DNA from: Tannerella forsythia
GTDB lineage: Bacteria; Bacteroidota; Bacteroidia; Bacteroidales; Tannerellaceae
Assembly (NCBI RefSeq): GCF_001006485.1
Contig: NZ_JUET01000058.1
Span: 423,254-487,253 of the forward strand
Direction: 5' to 3'
DNA length: 64,000 nt
Shown here: one piece after another, positions 15,899-24,850 of the stretch
Layout of the letters: every line of letters begins with the position of its first letter
Position numbering within the stretch: the first letter of the stretch is position 1
The notes under the pieces: generated by a model
Seen by the model: only the letters and a program-made list of their open reading frames with translations
The model's database searches: none
Told to the model about the DNA's origin: nothing
Program-made: the position numbers and the translations under genes

Positions 15899-16549
15899 TT
15901 AAAATACGAAACCTAATTTAAATCCGGCATTCGCTCCTACTGAAACAGTACTTGAGCTTCCTGCTTTCGTGCCTGTCGTAGAAGTACTTCCTGTGGTCTG
16001 TTTTACCGAGCCTACCGAAGCGGTACCAAAATCCAAACCGGCTTCTACACCCAGATAGACATTCTTCACAAAATAGTAGTCTGCGCCGAAGAATAATCCC
16101 ATACCGAAACCCAAGGTACCCGGACCTTCTACTTTTGTCTTGTCTCCATGTTTAGGTTTTGAAGACGAAGACTGCGTCTGATATGCCAGACCTATATCAC
16201 CCCCGATGTATGGCGAAAGTCTGTCTGTACCGCTGAAATGTTTTTCCACGCCGAAGCGCATGCCTATCTGACTTTTGTTTTGTTTTTTCGTTACATCTTC
16301 GTTCGATGTATCTTTCTGTGAATCAGTTATTAATGAAAGTGCGCCTCTTAATGCTATTCCGTCAGAGATGAAATAACGTCCTTTCAGCATACCGCTGTTG
16401 AGCATTACGGGACTTTCAGTTGCGAAAATACCTTTTGAGAAAAGGGACAAGTCGGCGGTTACATTCCCTTTTCCTGCCTTGAATTCCTGCGCGTTTACGG
16501 CGCCCCACACGGAGATTAATGTTACTCCTGCAATCAATAATTTTTTCAT
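15899..16549 (-). CDS. Small outer-membrane beta-barrel (porin-like) protein
   Basis: A 216-aa secreted protein. The signal peptide is MKKLLIAGVTLISVWGAVNA. Alternating strands follow (GRYFISDGIALRGALSL; SQIGMRFGVEKHF; SPYIGGDIGLAYQT; GFGMGLFFGADYYF; VYLGVEAGLDFGTA), ending in a final strand GFKLGFVF with the C-terminal Phe typical of barrels inserted by BAM. This fits the outer-membrane beta-barrel family common in Bacteroidota; cargo is unknown. I choose the ATG at 16549 because the ATG at 16585 lies inside the promoter element at 16583-16590. A Ser/Thr/Gly-rich loop (TTGSTSTTGTKAGSSS) lies near the C-terminus. Confidence 0.78.
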   Translation of the reverse strand: MKKLLIAGVTLISVWGAVNAQEFKAGKGNVTADLSLFSKGIFATESPVMLNSGMLKGRYFISDGIALRGALSLITDSQKDTSNEDVTKKQNKSQIGMRFGVEKHFSGTDRLSPYIGGDIGLAYQTQSSSSKPKHGDKTKVEGPGTLGFGMGLFFGADYYFVKNVYLGVEAGLDFGTASVGSVKQTTGSTSTTGTKAGSSSTVSVGANAGFKLGFVF

Positions 16550-16582
16550 TTGTTCGTTTAACTTTGTTATTAAAATCGGCGG

Positions 16583-16590
16583 CAAACTTA
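16583..16590 (-). promoter_or_regulatory. Promoter -7 element for the outer-membrane protein gene
   Basis: TAAGTTTG on the minus strand, 34 bp before the chosen ATG. Confidence 0.5.
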
Positions 16591-16683
16591 CGGAAAAAAT
16601 ATGATTTTGTCGTTTTTTTTTTCTCCGGGTTTTTATTGGTCAAGGGCCTGAATCTTTATCGAACGTAGTCCGTTTTTCTTTTT

Positions 16684-17382
16684 TTACCACACTGATTGCT
16701 TGCGCAGATCCCTGCGTAACTTTTGCGCCTGTCCGTCCGTGACGCGGTTCATCAACAGCCAGAACTGCTGGCTGTGATTCATCTCGACCGTATGGCACAA
16801 CTCGTGCAGCAAGACGTAGTCGATCAGATGTTCCGGCAGCGTCATCAGTGAAAGTGCCAGACTGATGCGTCGCTCCGAAGAGCAGCTGCCCCAGCGTGTC
16901 CTCATATCGCGTACCGTTACCCTTGTGTATGAGAACCCATAACGTGCGGCCAGTGCCGCGAGTCGTTTGGGAAGCACGCGAAGTGCCTCGTGACGAAGCG
17001 CACGACCGATCATCGCACGTAAGATTTTCTGCACCGGTTCACTTCCGAAATCTGTTGCTTCCGGACAGGCCAGATGGAGTATGCCCTCTTTTAAGGTCAT
17101 ATAAAAACTCGTCCGTGGACAGCGGAAAATCCGCAGGTGAAAAGTCGACGTCTGCCAGTCCGTCTGTTCGTCGAACCGTCGTGTCGTGTTGCGTGTGAGT
17201 AACTCCTGTAACTTCGTGCGATGCTGACTGATGAACGCCAGCATCTCACGTTCGCTGCCACGTACCGGCAACGTTCCGATCACCTGCCCGTTCTCGACTC
17301 GTAACGTATATCGGCGGGCTCTCGGATGACGACGCAACCGTATCATACCTAACACCTCGTCGAAAATCTCCTGTTCATTCAT
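16684..17382 (-). CDS. YgjP/DUF45-family metal-dependent hydrolase (SprT-like)
   Basis: A 232-aa protein of the YgjP-like metallopeptidase family. The zinc motif is HELCH in DYVLLHELCHTVEMNHSQQF, near residues 186-205. The upstream block TRWGSCSSERRISLALSLMTLP, near 160-181, is the family hallmark. The N-terminal part (RRHPRARRYTLRVENGQV) is the usual beta-rich YgjP domain. Substrates of the family are poorly known. The start at 17382 (MNEQEIF) is preferred over 17451 because a promoter element TATCTTTG lies at 17401-17408. No signal peptide, so cytoplasmic. Confidence 0.85.
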   Translation of the reverse strand: MNEQEIFDEVLGMIRLRRHPRARRYTLRVENGQVIGTLPVRGSEREMLAFISQHRTKLQELLTRNTTRRFDEQTDWQTSTFHLRIFRCPRTSFYMTLKEGILHLACPEATDFGSEPVQKILRAMIGRALRHEALRVLPKRLAALAARYGFSYTRVTVRDMRTRWGSCSSERRISLALSLMTLPEHLIDYVLLHELCHTVEMNHSQQFWLLMNRVTDGQAQKLRRDLRKQSVW

Positions 17383-17400
17383 GCCTGTTGTTTCGTCTCG

Positions 17401-17408
17401 CAAAGATA
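17401..17408 (-). promoter_or_regulatory. Promoter -7 element for the YgjP-like gene
   Basis: TATCTTTG on the minus strand, 18 bp before the chosen start codon at 17382. The spacing implies a very short leader. Confidence 0.5.
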
Positions 17409-17566
17409 CCGATTTTCCCGAGCCTACAGAAACGGATAGGCCGAGAAACAACGCGATATTTTTTGCGTTTTAGCGATTTCGTATGAACGAAAATGGGCGC
17501 ATGAAGGTTTTAAAAGCGTATGAAAATAAATACGCTTATACATACAAGATTCATTGAGATATGTCG

Positions 17567-17574
17567 TATATTTG
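17567..17574 (+). promoter_or_regulatory. Putative promoter -7 element for the ECF sigma operon
   Basis: TATATTTG, 165 bp before the sigma-factor ATG. No convincing -33 element is seen, so this is tentative. Confidence 0.35.
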
Positions 17575-17739
17575 GACGTTATTCCGGCGTTATTACCTGA
17601 TAGTTGTTCTCGATAATGAAACAAGCTGTTAAACAGTGTATTAAATGTTATTGATCATTTAGCATGCGTAACAGCGTGAGGAAACAAATGGTACCGGTAC
17701 TTACCCTATAGCAGGGAAACCGGCGAATAAAATATCATA

Positions 17740-18279
17740 ATGAAGATGAATATAGACCTGATATGGCAAAAATTCCTGCAAGGAGGCGACGACCGCTCTT
17801 TCTCCGCTATTTACAACGAGTATGTGGATGAACTATATTCATACGGCATTCAATGGGGATTCCGGGACGAGATATGCAAAGACGCCATTCAGGACGTATT
17901 CTATAAAATGTATATTTCAAGAAACAGCTTGAAACAGGTCAAAAACCTGACAGCCTATCTGTTCAAATCATATAAGTATCGGTTGATCGATATTCTTCGT
18001 AGAGAAGTAAAAACTCAACATATCGATTTATCGGACCATTTTTTCATCTCGGAAAAGAACATCTTAGACCAGATCATCGACACGGAAGAATCCAATCTGC
18101 TGAGGAGTAAAGTCAAGAAACTATTAGACTGTTTGTCCGGACAGCAACGCGAAGCCCTGTATATGAAATTCTCACTCGGATTAGGGTACGATGAGATCGG
18201 TGAGATCCTTAATATCAACTCCGATTCCGTAAAGAAATTAATATATCGTACAATGAAGAAATTGCGGGAGCAATTTTAG
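17740..18279 (+). CDS. ECF-family RNA polymerase sigma factor
   Basis: A 179-aa ECF sigma factor of the Bacteroidota sigma-70 group. Region 2 is near residues 20-60 (AIYNEYVDELYSYGIQWG, then DAIQDVFYKMYISR). Region 4 is near 131-176 (SGQQREALYMKFSLGLGYDE, then LNINSDSVKKLIYRTMKKLR). It is followed by a FecR-type anti-sigma gene and a SusC gene with an STN domain, the standard trans-envelope signalling set. It presumably activates the downstream susCD-like genes when the transporter senses its glycan. Confidence 0.9.
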   Translation: MKMNIDLIWQKFLQGGDDRSFSAIYNEYVDELYSYGIQWGFRDEICKDAIQDVFYKMYISRNSLKQVKNLTAYLFKSYKYRLIDILRREVKTQHIDLSDHFFISEKNILDQIIDTEESNLLRSKVKKLLDCLSGQQREALYMKFSLGLGYDEIGEILNINSDSVKKLIYRTMKKLREQF

Positions 18280-18462
18280 AAATAACCGGAGGTCTTTTTC
18301 TGTCTGCCGACGTAACGCATAGATAGGGGGAAAACGGCAGCCATCAGGCCGACCGAGTCAAGTCTACTGAATCGATGGAATGTTAAAATTGTTGTCTTTT
18401 ATCTTTTTTTTGTCCACCAAACGAAAACAGACACGTCATATCCCCAAAAAAAGAATCTAACG

Positions 18463-19458
18463 GTGGACAGAAAGAAAGAACATACCTTAACGAAAAGTGA
18501 AAAGGAGGCGATATACTCCCTCATCATACAACGTATCCGTAGCTATAAAAGGCGAAAACGCATGCTGCAAATAGCTTCGGTAGCCGCTGTCTTGTCGATC
18601 GGGATGATATCCGGCCTGTCCCTCCTCTTCCATTCGAACACGCCGGGAGAGACAAACCGTATTGTCGGACAAACATTACCCGACATGGAAATTCATTTGA
18701 TCAACGGAGAGAAAACCGTTTCGCTCATATCCGGTGCCGAAATCAGATTCTCGGCAGAGGGTGACGCCTCCGTAACCGACGGTATGAACATAGACATGAT
18801 ACTGGGGCTGGAGAAAGACCATACGAACAAATTAGTCGTGCCGTTCGGTAAACGCTCTACCTTGACATTGGCAGACGGGACAAAAATATGGCTAAACTCA
18901 GGCACCGAACTGGAATTTCCGTCGCAATTCAACGGCGAAAAACGGGAAATACACATGCAGGGAGAACTATATTTGGAGGTGGCAAAGTCGAACGAAAAGC
19001 CCTTTATTGTCCATACCCCCCGAATGAACGTTTGGGTATACGGCACCTCATTCAATATTTCGGCCTACAAGGAAGACAGCGAACAATCGGTTGTACTTGT
19101 CGAAGGTAGCGTACAGGTAAATAAAAATGGCCAATCGCTAAAACTCGCACCCAACCAAATGGCAAAGATCACCGGTACGGGGATGGAAAAAGCGACTGTC
19201 GACGTCTCGGAATATATAAGTTGGAAAAACGGCGTGCTGGTATTCAGAAAAGCCCCGATCTCCGACATCCTCCAAAAGGTGGGAAGATTCTATAATATTG
19301 ATTTCGAATATCTCCCCGGCCGAATGAACGAAATGACATATTCCGGCAAACTGTTTCTGTCAAACAGCCTGGACAGTGTGATGACTTCCGTATCTATCCT
19401 CACGTCTACGACCTATACAAGGAACGACCGGATGATCAGTATAAATAAAAAACGATAA
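18463..19458 (+). CDS. FecR-family anti-sigma factor
   Basis: A 331-aa inner-membrane regulator. The cytoplasmic N-terminus (1-34) is charged and one TM lies at about 35-57. The periplasmic FecR domain is near 115-210 (FGKRSTLTLADGTKIWLNSG; GELYLEVAKSNEKPFIVHTP; VYGTSFNISAYKED). A C-terminal DUF4974/STN-like domain is near 262-331 (FRKAPISDILQKVGRFYNID). The start codon is GTG at 18463. It would hold the upstream ECF sigma factor and release it on contact with the STN domain of the SusC protein. The 183-bp gap to the sigma gene is larger than usual. Confidence 0.9.
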   Translation: MDRKKEHTLTKSEKEAIYSLIIQRIRSYKRRKRMLQIASVAAVLSIGMISGLSLLFHSNTPGETNRIVGQTLPDMEIHLINGEKTVSLISGAEIRFSAEGDASVTDGMNIDMILGLEKDHTNKLVVPFGKRSTLTLADGTKIWLNSGTELEFPSQFNGEKREIHMQGELYLEVAKSNEKPFIVHTPRMNVWVYGTSFNISAYKEDSEQSVVLVEGSVQVNKNGQSLKLAPNQMAKITGTGMEKATVDVSEYISWKNGVLVFRKAPISDILQKVGRFYNIDFEYLPGRMNEMTYSGKLFLSNSLDSVMTSVSILTSTTYTRNDRMISINKKR

Positions 19459-19576
19459 AGCCTATGGAGAAAAACATCTGAAGTAACCGGAAAAGACCGG
19501 ACGATGCTGTCCCATCGTTCGGGTCATGAAATTCATTTACTAACTTTTAATGTGAAAACAAATTCATAACAAAATT

Positions 19577-22500
19577 ATGGTAGAAAAAATAAATCCCAAT
19601 CATATTGTTGCTTCCAATTGCATTCATATGATAAGAATCATGAAAATATCCGTTGGGTTGCTTTTCCTTGGCATTTTCTCGCTATATGCCGAAAACGTCT
19701 ATTCTCAGCCAAGGGAGCTATCCCTCAATTTGAAAAATACGACCATCAGGCAGGCCTTTTCGGAGATTGAGAAAAACAGCGATTATGTCTTTATGGTTTC
19801 GGATGAAGCCGAACGTTCGCTTGATAAGAAGATAGACATTGCCGTACAAAAGGGATCCATTGACAAAATCCTTTCCTTACTTTTGGAGGATACCAATCTG
19901 GATCATGCAATTGTCGAAAGGCAAATCTCTGTTTTTAAGAAGAAGGCTAGTGCCGTTGCGATAAGAACAATGGTTTCGCAGAAAAATCCCGTAAGTCAGC
20001 AGACCGCCAAAAAAGGAATAACAGGAGTTGTAAAAGATTCGAAAGGAGAACCGGTCATCGGGGCTAACGTTATTGAAAAAGGTACGCCGGCAAACGGTAC
20101 CGTAACGGACATCGACGGAAACTTCTCGCTAAGTGTCGATAATAATGCGGTTCTCCGTATTTCTTTTATCGGTTATACCGATCAGGAGATAAACACGGCC
20201 GGCAAAACCCGATTCGATATCACACTTCTTGAGAACGCCGAGGCGTTGGATGAGGTCGTTGTGGTTGCATACGGGACGCAGAAAAAATCGACACTGACGG
20301 GAGCTGTGGCTGCCATCAACACGAAAGAGATCAAGCAAAGCCCTATGGCAAATTTAGCCGTTACCCTGACCGGTCGTTTGCCGGGGTTGATCGCTATTCA
20401 GCGTAGCGGTGAGCCGGGACGTGACGCAGCAATGCTCTATATGCGCGGACGCGGTACGGTCAACGGACAGAATCCGCTGATACTCGTCGACGGCGTAGAG
20501 CGAGAAATAACCTCTATCGATCCCAATGAGGTAGACAATATCTCGATCCTGAAAGACGCTTCTTCGACAGCCCTGTTCGGTGTCAGAGGCGCTAACGGCG
20601 TGATCCTTGTTACGACGAAAAGAGGAACGAGCGAAATACCCGATATCAGTCTGAATGCCGAAACGGGTTGGCAGACGTTTACACGCTGGCCTTCATCGCT
20701 CAACGCTTACGACTGGGCGACTTTGAAGAATCAGGCCTGGCGCAACGACACGCCGAATCCGGGTGTCAACGACAAGCCGCCGTATTCCGACTATGCATTG
20801 GAAAGATACCGGTTAAATGACTGGCCCGAAGTATACGGAAACCATAATTGGGTACGGGAACTGATGAACCAATGGGTACCGCAAAGCAGATATAACCTCA
20901 CCTTAAACGGAAAAGGCAGCAATGTCGGATATTTCGTAAACGTAGGTTATTTGCATCAGGGCGGACAGTGGAAAATTGATCCCGAGCCTAAGAGCTACGA
21001 TCCGAGTAACTATATGGATCGATATAATTTCCGCGCCAATATAGATGCGGCTCTGAACAAACAGAAAACATTGAAGGCTTTCCTGAATGCAGCCGGTACT
21101 TTCGAATCCGTCAACGGACCGAACAGTACCTCCGAGAAAATCATTTACCATACCCTCACCTTGTGGCCGTCTATCCAACCGGGGCCTTTGACACCGGACG
21201 GACAGGTATTGATCGGATCGGGCAGCTATCAGGAGTCGCCGTGGGCACTTATCAACCGTTCCGGATATAAGAAAGAATCGAGAAGCAGCGTGAACGCCTC
21301 GTTCGGCATGCAATATGACATGGATGCATTCGTTAAAGGTCTTTCGGCCAAGATTATTGCATCGTTCGATACGAAATCCGTTAATACGCTGACCGGAAGC
21401 AGAGGATATCAATATTGGGAACAAGTGATCGATCCCAATCAAAAAGGGGCTGACGGGCGCGACAGTATTTCATACCATCGTATTCGCTCCGATTTCGATA
21501 ACACGCCGCTCTCGACAAAGAAAGAGGCTACCTTCCAATCATTCTACGACATACAGTTTCAGCTGAATTACTATCGTGTCTTCGACAAGAAACATTCCGT
21601 CACGGGTCTGCTTCTGGCACAGCAGCAGTCCCTAATCAAACCGAACGACCCGTTGCCTTTCAACGTAAGAGGGCTGTCGACCCGTCTGTCATACGGGTAT
21701 GACGAACGATATATCCTTGAGCTCAATGTCGGGTATAACGGTTCCGAGCAGTTCGCGCCTAAAAACAGATACGGGCTTTTCCCGTCTGTCTCGGGGGCTT
21801 GGAATCTGTTCAACGAGTCGTTCTTCAAATCAGCTGTCAGGACGATCAACAAGTTGAAATTAAGAGCATCGTACGGTACGGTGGGTAATGACCGAATCGG
21901 AGATACGCGCTTCCTGTACATGGATAATATTACAAGACCGGGTGCAGGCTATTCGCCTGGCATCTCGAACAATCATACCATAGCGGAACAGTTCTTCGGA
22001 AACCCTAACCTCAAATGGGAAACGGCGAGAAAGTTCAATGCAGGACTGGAAATCGGACTGTTCAACGCCCTCAACATCACGATTGACGTCTTCAATGAGA
22101 AGAGAGACAACATTCTTATCACGAAAGAATCGTTACCGAGTCTGATCGGAGTGCCCAGATCGACCATTGCTCCGTTCAACCTCGGCAAGATAGAAAACAA
22201 AGGGTATGAAGTTGAAATGACCTATTCGAAATCCATCCATCGAGACCTGTTCGTTATCGTAAAAGGAAATATCAACTACAACGATAACAAGGTACTCTAT
22301 ATCGACGAGCTGCAACGCGACAATACATATGCCTATCCATATCGCCAGACAGGCTACTCGATCGGGCAGCAATGGGGACTGAATGCTCTCGGATTCTTCA
22401 AGGATCAGGCCGAGATCGACAACTACGCCCGCTATGACGGTATACAGCCTCGCCCGGGAGATTTGAAGTTCGAAGACCTGAATGGCGACGGAATCATCAA

Positions 22501-23011
22501 CGACAAGGACATGAAACCAATCGGATATTCCGATATTCCCAAATACACGTGGGGATTGGCTTTGAGCGTAACGTATAAGAATGTCGACATCTCGGGACTG
22601 TTTCAGGGAGCAGCCAAAGTGTCGGGTATGGTAGAAGGAAGCGGCGCCTGGGAATGGTACGATTTCAGAGAATACCATTTGAAAGCGTGGACGGCGGAAA
22701 GAGCCGCAGCAGGCGAAGATATCAAGTTCCCTGCACTGTCGCGCGCACAATCGGCCAGCGAACTTCGGCCTAACACATTCTTTAATCTCGATCGCTCGTA
22801 TGTCAGGCTTAAGAACCTTGAAATAGGATACAATGTGCCTAAAAAATGGTGTTCGCAATTCCACGCCAAATCGGTCAGGATATACCTCAACGGATATAAT
22901 CTGTTTACGTGGGACAAGATGAAATTCAAAGACTGGGATCCCGAAGTGACCGACAATCGATCATATCCCATTTTAAAAGTCGTAAATTTAGGGGCTAACG
23001 TTACATTTTAA
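19577..23011 (+). CDS. SusC/RagA-family TonB-dependent receptor with STN signalling domain
   Basis: An 1144-aa outer-membrane transporter. The signal segment ends about residue 44 (ENVYSQ). An STN domain (about 52-115) contacts the anti-sigma factor. A CarboxypepD_reg-like domain is at about 147-225 (GVVKDSKGEPVIGANVIEKG; DGNFSLSV). The TonB box is near 228 (DEVVVVAYGTQKKS), the plug at about 240-365 (LILVDGVE; LFGVRGANGVILVTTKRG), and the large barrel ends GANVTF with terminal Phe. It imports oligosaccharides together with the SusD partner encoded 24 bp downstream. The STN domain shows that it is both transporter and sensor. Confidence 0.95.
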   Translation: MVEKINPNHIVASNCIHMIRIMKISVGLLFLGIFSLYAENVYSQPRELSLNLKNTTIRQAFSEIEKNSDYVFMVSDEAERSLDKKIDIAVQKGSIDKILSLLLEDTNLDHAIVERQISVFKKKASAVAIRTMVSQKNPVSQQTAKKGITGVVKDSKGEPVIGANVIEKGTPANGTVTDIDGNFSLSVDNNAVLRISFIGYTDQEINTAGKTRFDITLLENAEALDEVVVVAYGTQKKSTLTGAVAAINTKEIKQSPMANLAVTLTGRLPGLIAIQRSGEPGRDAAMLYMRGRGTVNGQNPLILVDGVEREITSIDPNEVDNISILKDASSTALFGVRGANGVILVTTKRGTSEIPDISLNAETGWQTFTRWPSSLNAYDWATLKNQAWRNDTPNPGVNDKPPYSDYALERYRLNDWPEVYGNHNWVRELMNQWVPQSRYNLTLNGKGSNVGYFVNVGYLHQGGQWKIDPEPKSYDPSNYMDRYNFRANIDAALNKQKTLKAFLNAAGTFESVNGPNSTSEKIIYHTLTLWPSIQPGPLTPDGQVLIGSGSYQESPWALINRSGYKKESRSSVNASFGMQYDMDAFVKGLSAKIIASFDTKSVNTLTGSRGYQYWEQVIDPNQKGADGRDSISYHRIRSDFDNTPLSTKKEATFQSFYDIQFQLNYYRVFDKKHSVTGLLLAQQQSLIKPNDPLPFNVRGLSTRLSYGYDERYILELNVGYNGSEQFAPKNRYGLFPSVSGAWNLFNESFFKSAVRTINKLKLRASYGTVGNDRIGDTRFLYMDNITRPGAGYSPGISNNHTIAEQFFGNPNLKWETARKFNAGLEIGLFNALNITIDVFNEKRDNILITKESLPSLIGVPRSTIAPFNLGKIENKGYEVEMTYSKSIHRDLFVIVKGNINYNDNKVLYIDELQRDNTYAYPYRQTGYSIGQQWGLNALGFFKDQAEIDNYARYDGIQPRPGDLKFEDLNGDGIINDKDMKPIGYSDIPKYTWGLALSVTYKNVDISGLFQGAAKVSGMVEGSGAWEWYDFREYHLKAWTAERAAAGEDIKFPALSRAQSASELRPNTFFNLDRSYVRLKNLEIGYNVPKKWCSQFHAKSVRIYLNGYNLFTWDKMKFKDWDPEVTDNRSYPILKVVNLGANVTF

Positions 23012-23035
23012 TTTAATCTGTAAATGCAAATTGCT

Positions 23036-24808
23036 ATGAAAAAGAAAATAACGAAAACGATACTCATTGTTTTAGCATACATTGTATGTACGGGATGTTC
23101 GGACGTACTGGATATAACGCCCGACGGGAGGATGACGCTCGACGATGTCTTCAAGAACACGGACTATACGGAATCCTATCTCAATTCGATCTACGAATAC
23201 GTACGGAAATACGGGCACGGCTATCATTATTATTCGTTCCTGTCGTCATACACCGACGATGCGACCGACAGCCAGGTGCCGCAGGATACGTGGATGCAGC
23301 TCCACCAGTGGAACCAGGGCAATTTCAGCTCAAGCAACCTTCCCTTTATGCACGGAAGCGAAAAAGAGAGGCGCAACGACCGGGATTTCTGGGGAACGGC
23401 TTACGGAGGTATCCGCAAAGCGAATGTTTTCCTTGCAAGGGTGAACGAATCGAATGTGCCCAACGCCGAGAAACGGGGACGATACATTGCCGAAGCCAAA
23501 GTGTTGAGGGCACACTACTATTTCGACCTGATAAAGAACTACGGAGGAGTGCCGCTTATCGATAAAGACATCATATTGGATCAAGATTATGAAAAGATCG
23601 AACGTGCTTCTTTCGACGATATCGTACAATTTATCGTAAAAGACTGCAACGAGGCTATTGCCGAGCCAAATCTGCCGTTCAGAACCAAGTTCGCTACGGA
23701 GCAAGGACGGATGACGAAAGCCGTTGCGCATTTTATCAAAGCTTCTGCACTGCTGTTCGACGCAAGTCCGCTGTGGAATCCGGATGATGACGTCCGGAAA
23801 TGGCAGGCGGCCGCTGCTGCCGCCAAAGAAGCTGTCGCCGCCCTTGAAAGCAACGGCTACGAACTGTATCCCAAATATGAGGAATATTTTATCACTCGCC
23901 CCGACAAGTCAGACCATCCGAACGACAGGGAAACGATACTCGAAGCGATCGATACGTGGGGATACGGGGGCCAGACATTCAGGCGATTCGGAACAATCGT
24001 TTTCCTGATGCACATGATCCCTTCGTTTCCTTCCGAGAAGTCCGGCCTTTGCCCATCGCAGGAGCTGGTCGACAGTTACGAAATGAAAGACGGCTCAATT
24101 CCGATTCTGGGCTATTCCGATACCGAACATTTGCAACCGATCATCAATCAGACGTCGGGATATGACGAAAACAAACCTTATGTCGACAGAGACCCGCGCT
24201 TCTACGCTTCTGTTTGGTATAACGGCGCCCATTTCGGAAAAAAAGACAGTAAGGATATTTATATCGAGTCTTACGTCGGGGGTACGCATGGAATCTCCGG
24301 TATCAAACAACGATCTCCGACGGGATACTACACCCGTAAATACATCGACCCGGCGCAACGCTCGGCAGGAGCGAGCACGACGTTATGGCGTATATACCGC
24401 ATGGGAGAGCTTTATCTGACGCTTGCCGAAGCAGAGAACGAAGCAAACGGACCTACGGCCGAAGCCTACGCGGCGGCCGACAAAACAAGGGCGAGAGCCG
24501 GTATGCCCGGTCTGCCGAAAGGACTGACCAAAGAGCAGTTCAGAGAACGTATCCGCCGCGAACGGAGAATAGAAATGGCACTCGAAGAAAACCGCTTCTA
24601 CGACATCCGGCGATGGAAGATCATGCCCGAAAATTCAAAACTTAAAACAGGCATGCGGTGGATAAAAGCCGAAGACGGTACGCTGACTCATACGCGCATC
24701 GTATCCGTACGGTGTGAGCCAACTTCCGACGAGAAGTATTACGTCTTGCCGATCCCCTTGAATGAAACGATGCGGATGCCGCTCTTAAAACAAAATCCCG
24801 GCTGGTGA
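23036..24808 (+). CDS. SusD/RagB-family glycan-binding lipoprotein
   Basis: A 590-aa surface lipoprotein. The signal peptide ends in lipobox ...IVCTGC (Cys near 20), after which acidic/Asp residues follow. SusD family features include FWGTAYGGIRKANVFLARV (~120), the TPR-like segment GRYIAEAKVLRAHYYFDLIK NYGGVPL (~150-180) and the C-terminal RRERRIEMALEENRFYDIRRW (~505-525). It caps the SusC barrel and binds the oligosaccharide. I prefer the ATG at 23036 (MKKKITK) over 23024 since it starts the signal peptide cleanly. Confidence 0.94.
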   Translation: MKKKITKTILIVLAYIVCTGCSDVLDITPDGRMTLDDVFKNTDYTESYLNSIYEYVRKYGHGYHYYSFLSSYTDDATDSQVPQDTWMQLHQWNQGNFSSSNLPFMHGSEKERRNDRDFWGTAYGGIRKANVFLARVNESNVPNAEKRGRYIAEAKVLRAHYYFDLIKNYGGVPLIDKDIILDQDYEKIERASFDDIVQFIVKDCNEAIAEPNLPFRTKFATEQGRMTKAVAHFIKASALLFDASPLWNPDDDVRKWQAAAAAAKEAVAALESNGYELYPKYEEYFITRPDKSDHPNDRETILEAIDTWGYGGQTFRRFGTIVFLMHMIPSFPSEKSGLCPSQELVDSYEMKDGSIPILGYSDTEHLQPIINQTSGYDENKPYVDRDPRFYASVWYNGAHFGKKDSKDIYIESYVGGTHGISGIKQRSPTGYYTRKYIDPAQRSAGASTTLWRIYRMGELYLTLAEAENEANGPTAEAYAAADKTRARAGMPGLPKGLTKEQFRERIRRERRIEMALEENRFYDIRRWKIMPENSKLKTGMRWIKAEDGTLTHTRIVSVRCEPTSDEKYYVLPIPLNETMRMPLLKQNPGW

Positions 24809-24850
24809 CTTTTATAAAAAACAATGTATCATTTTCCAAAAACAATCATC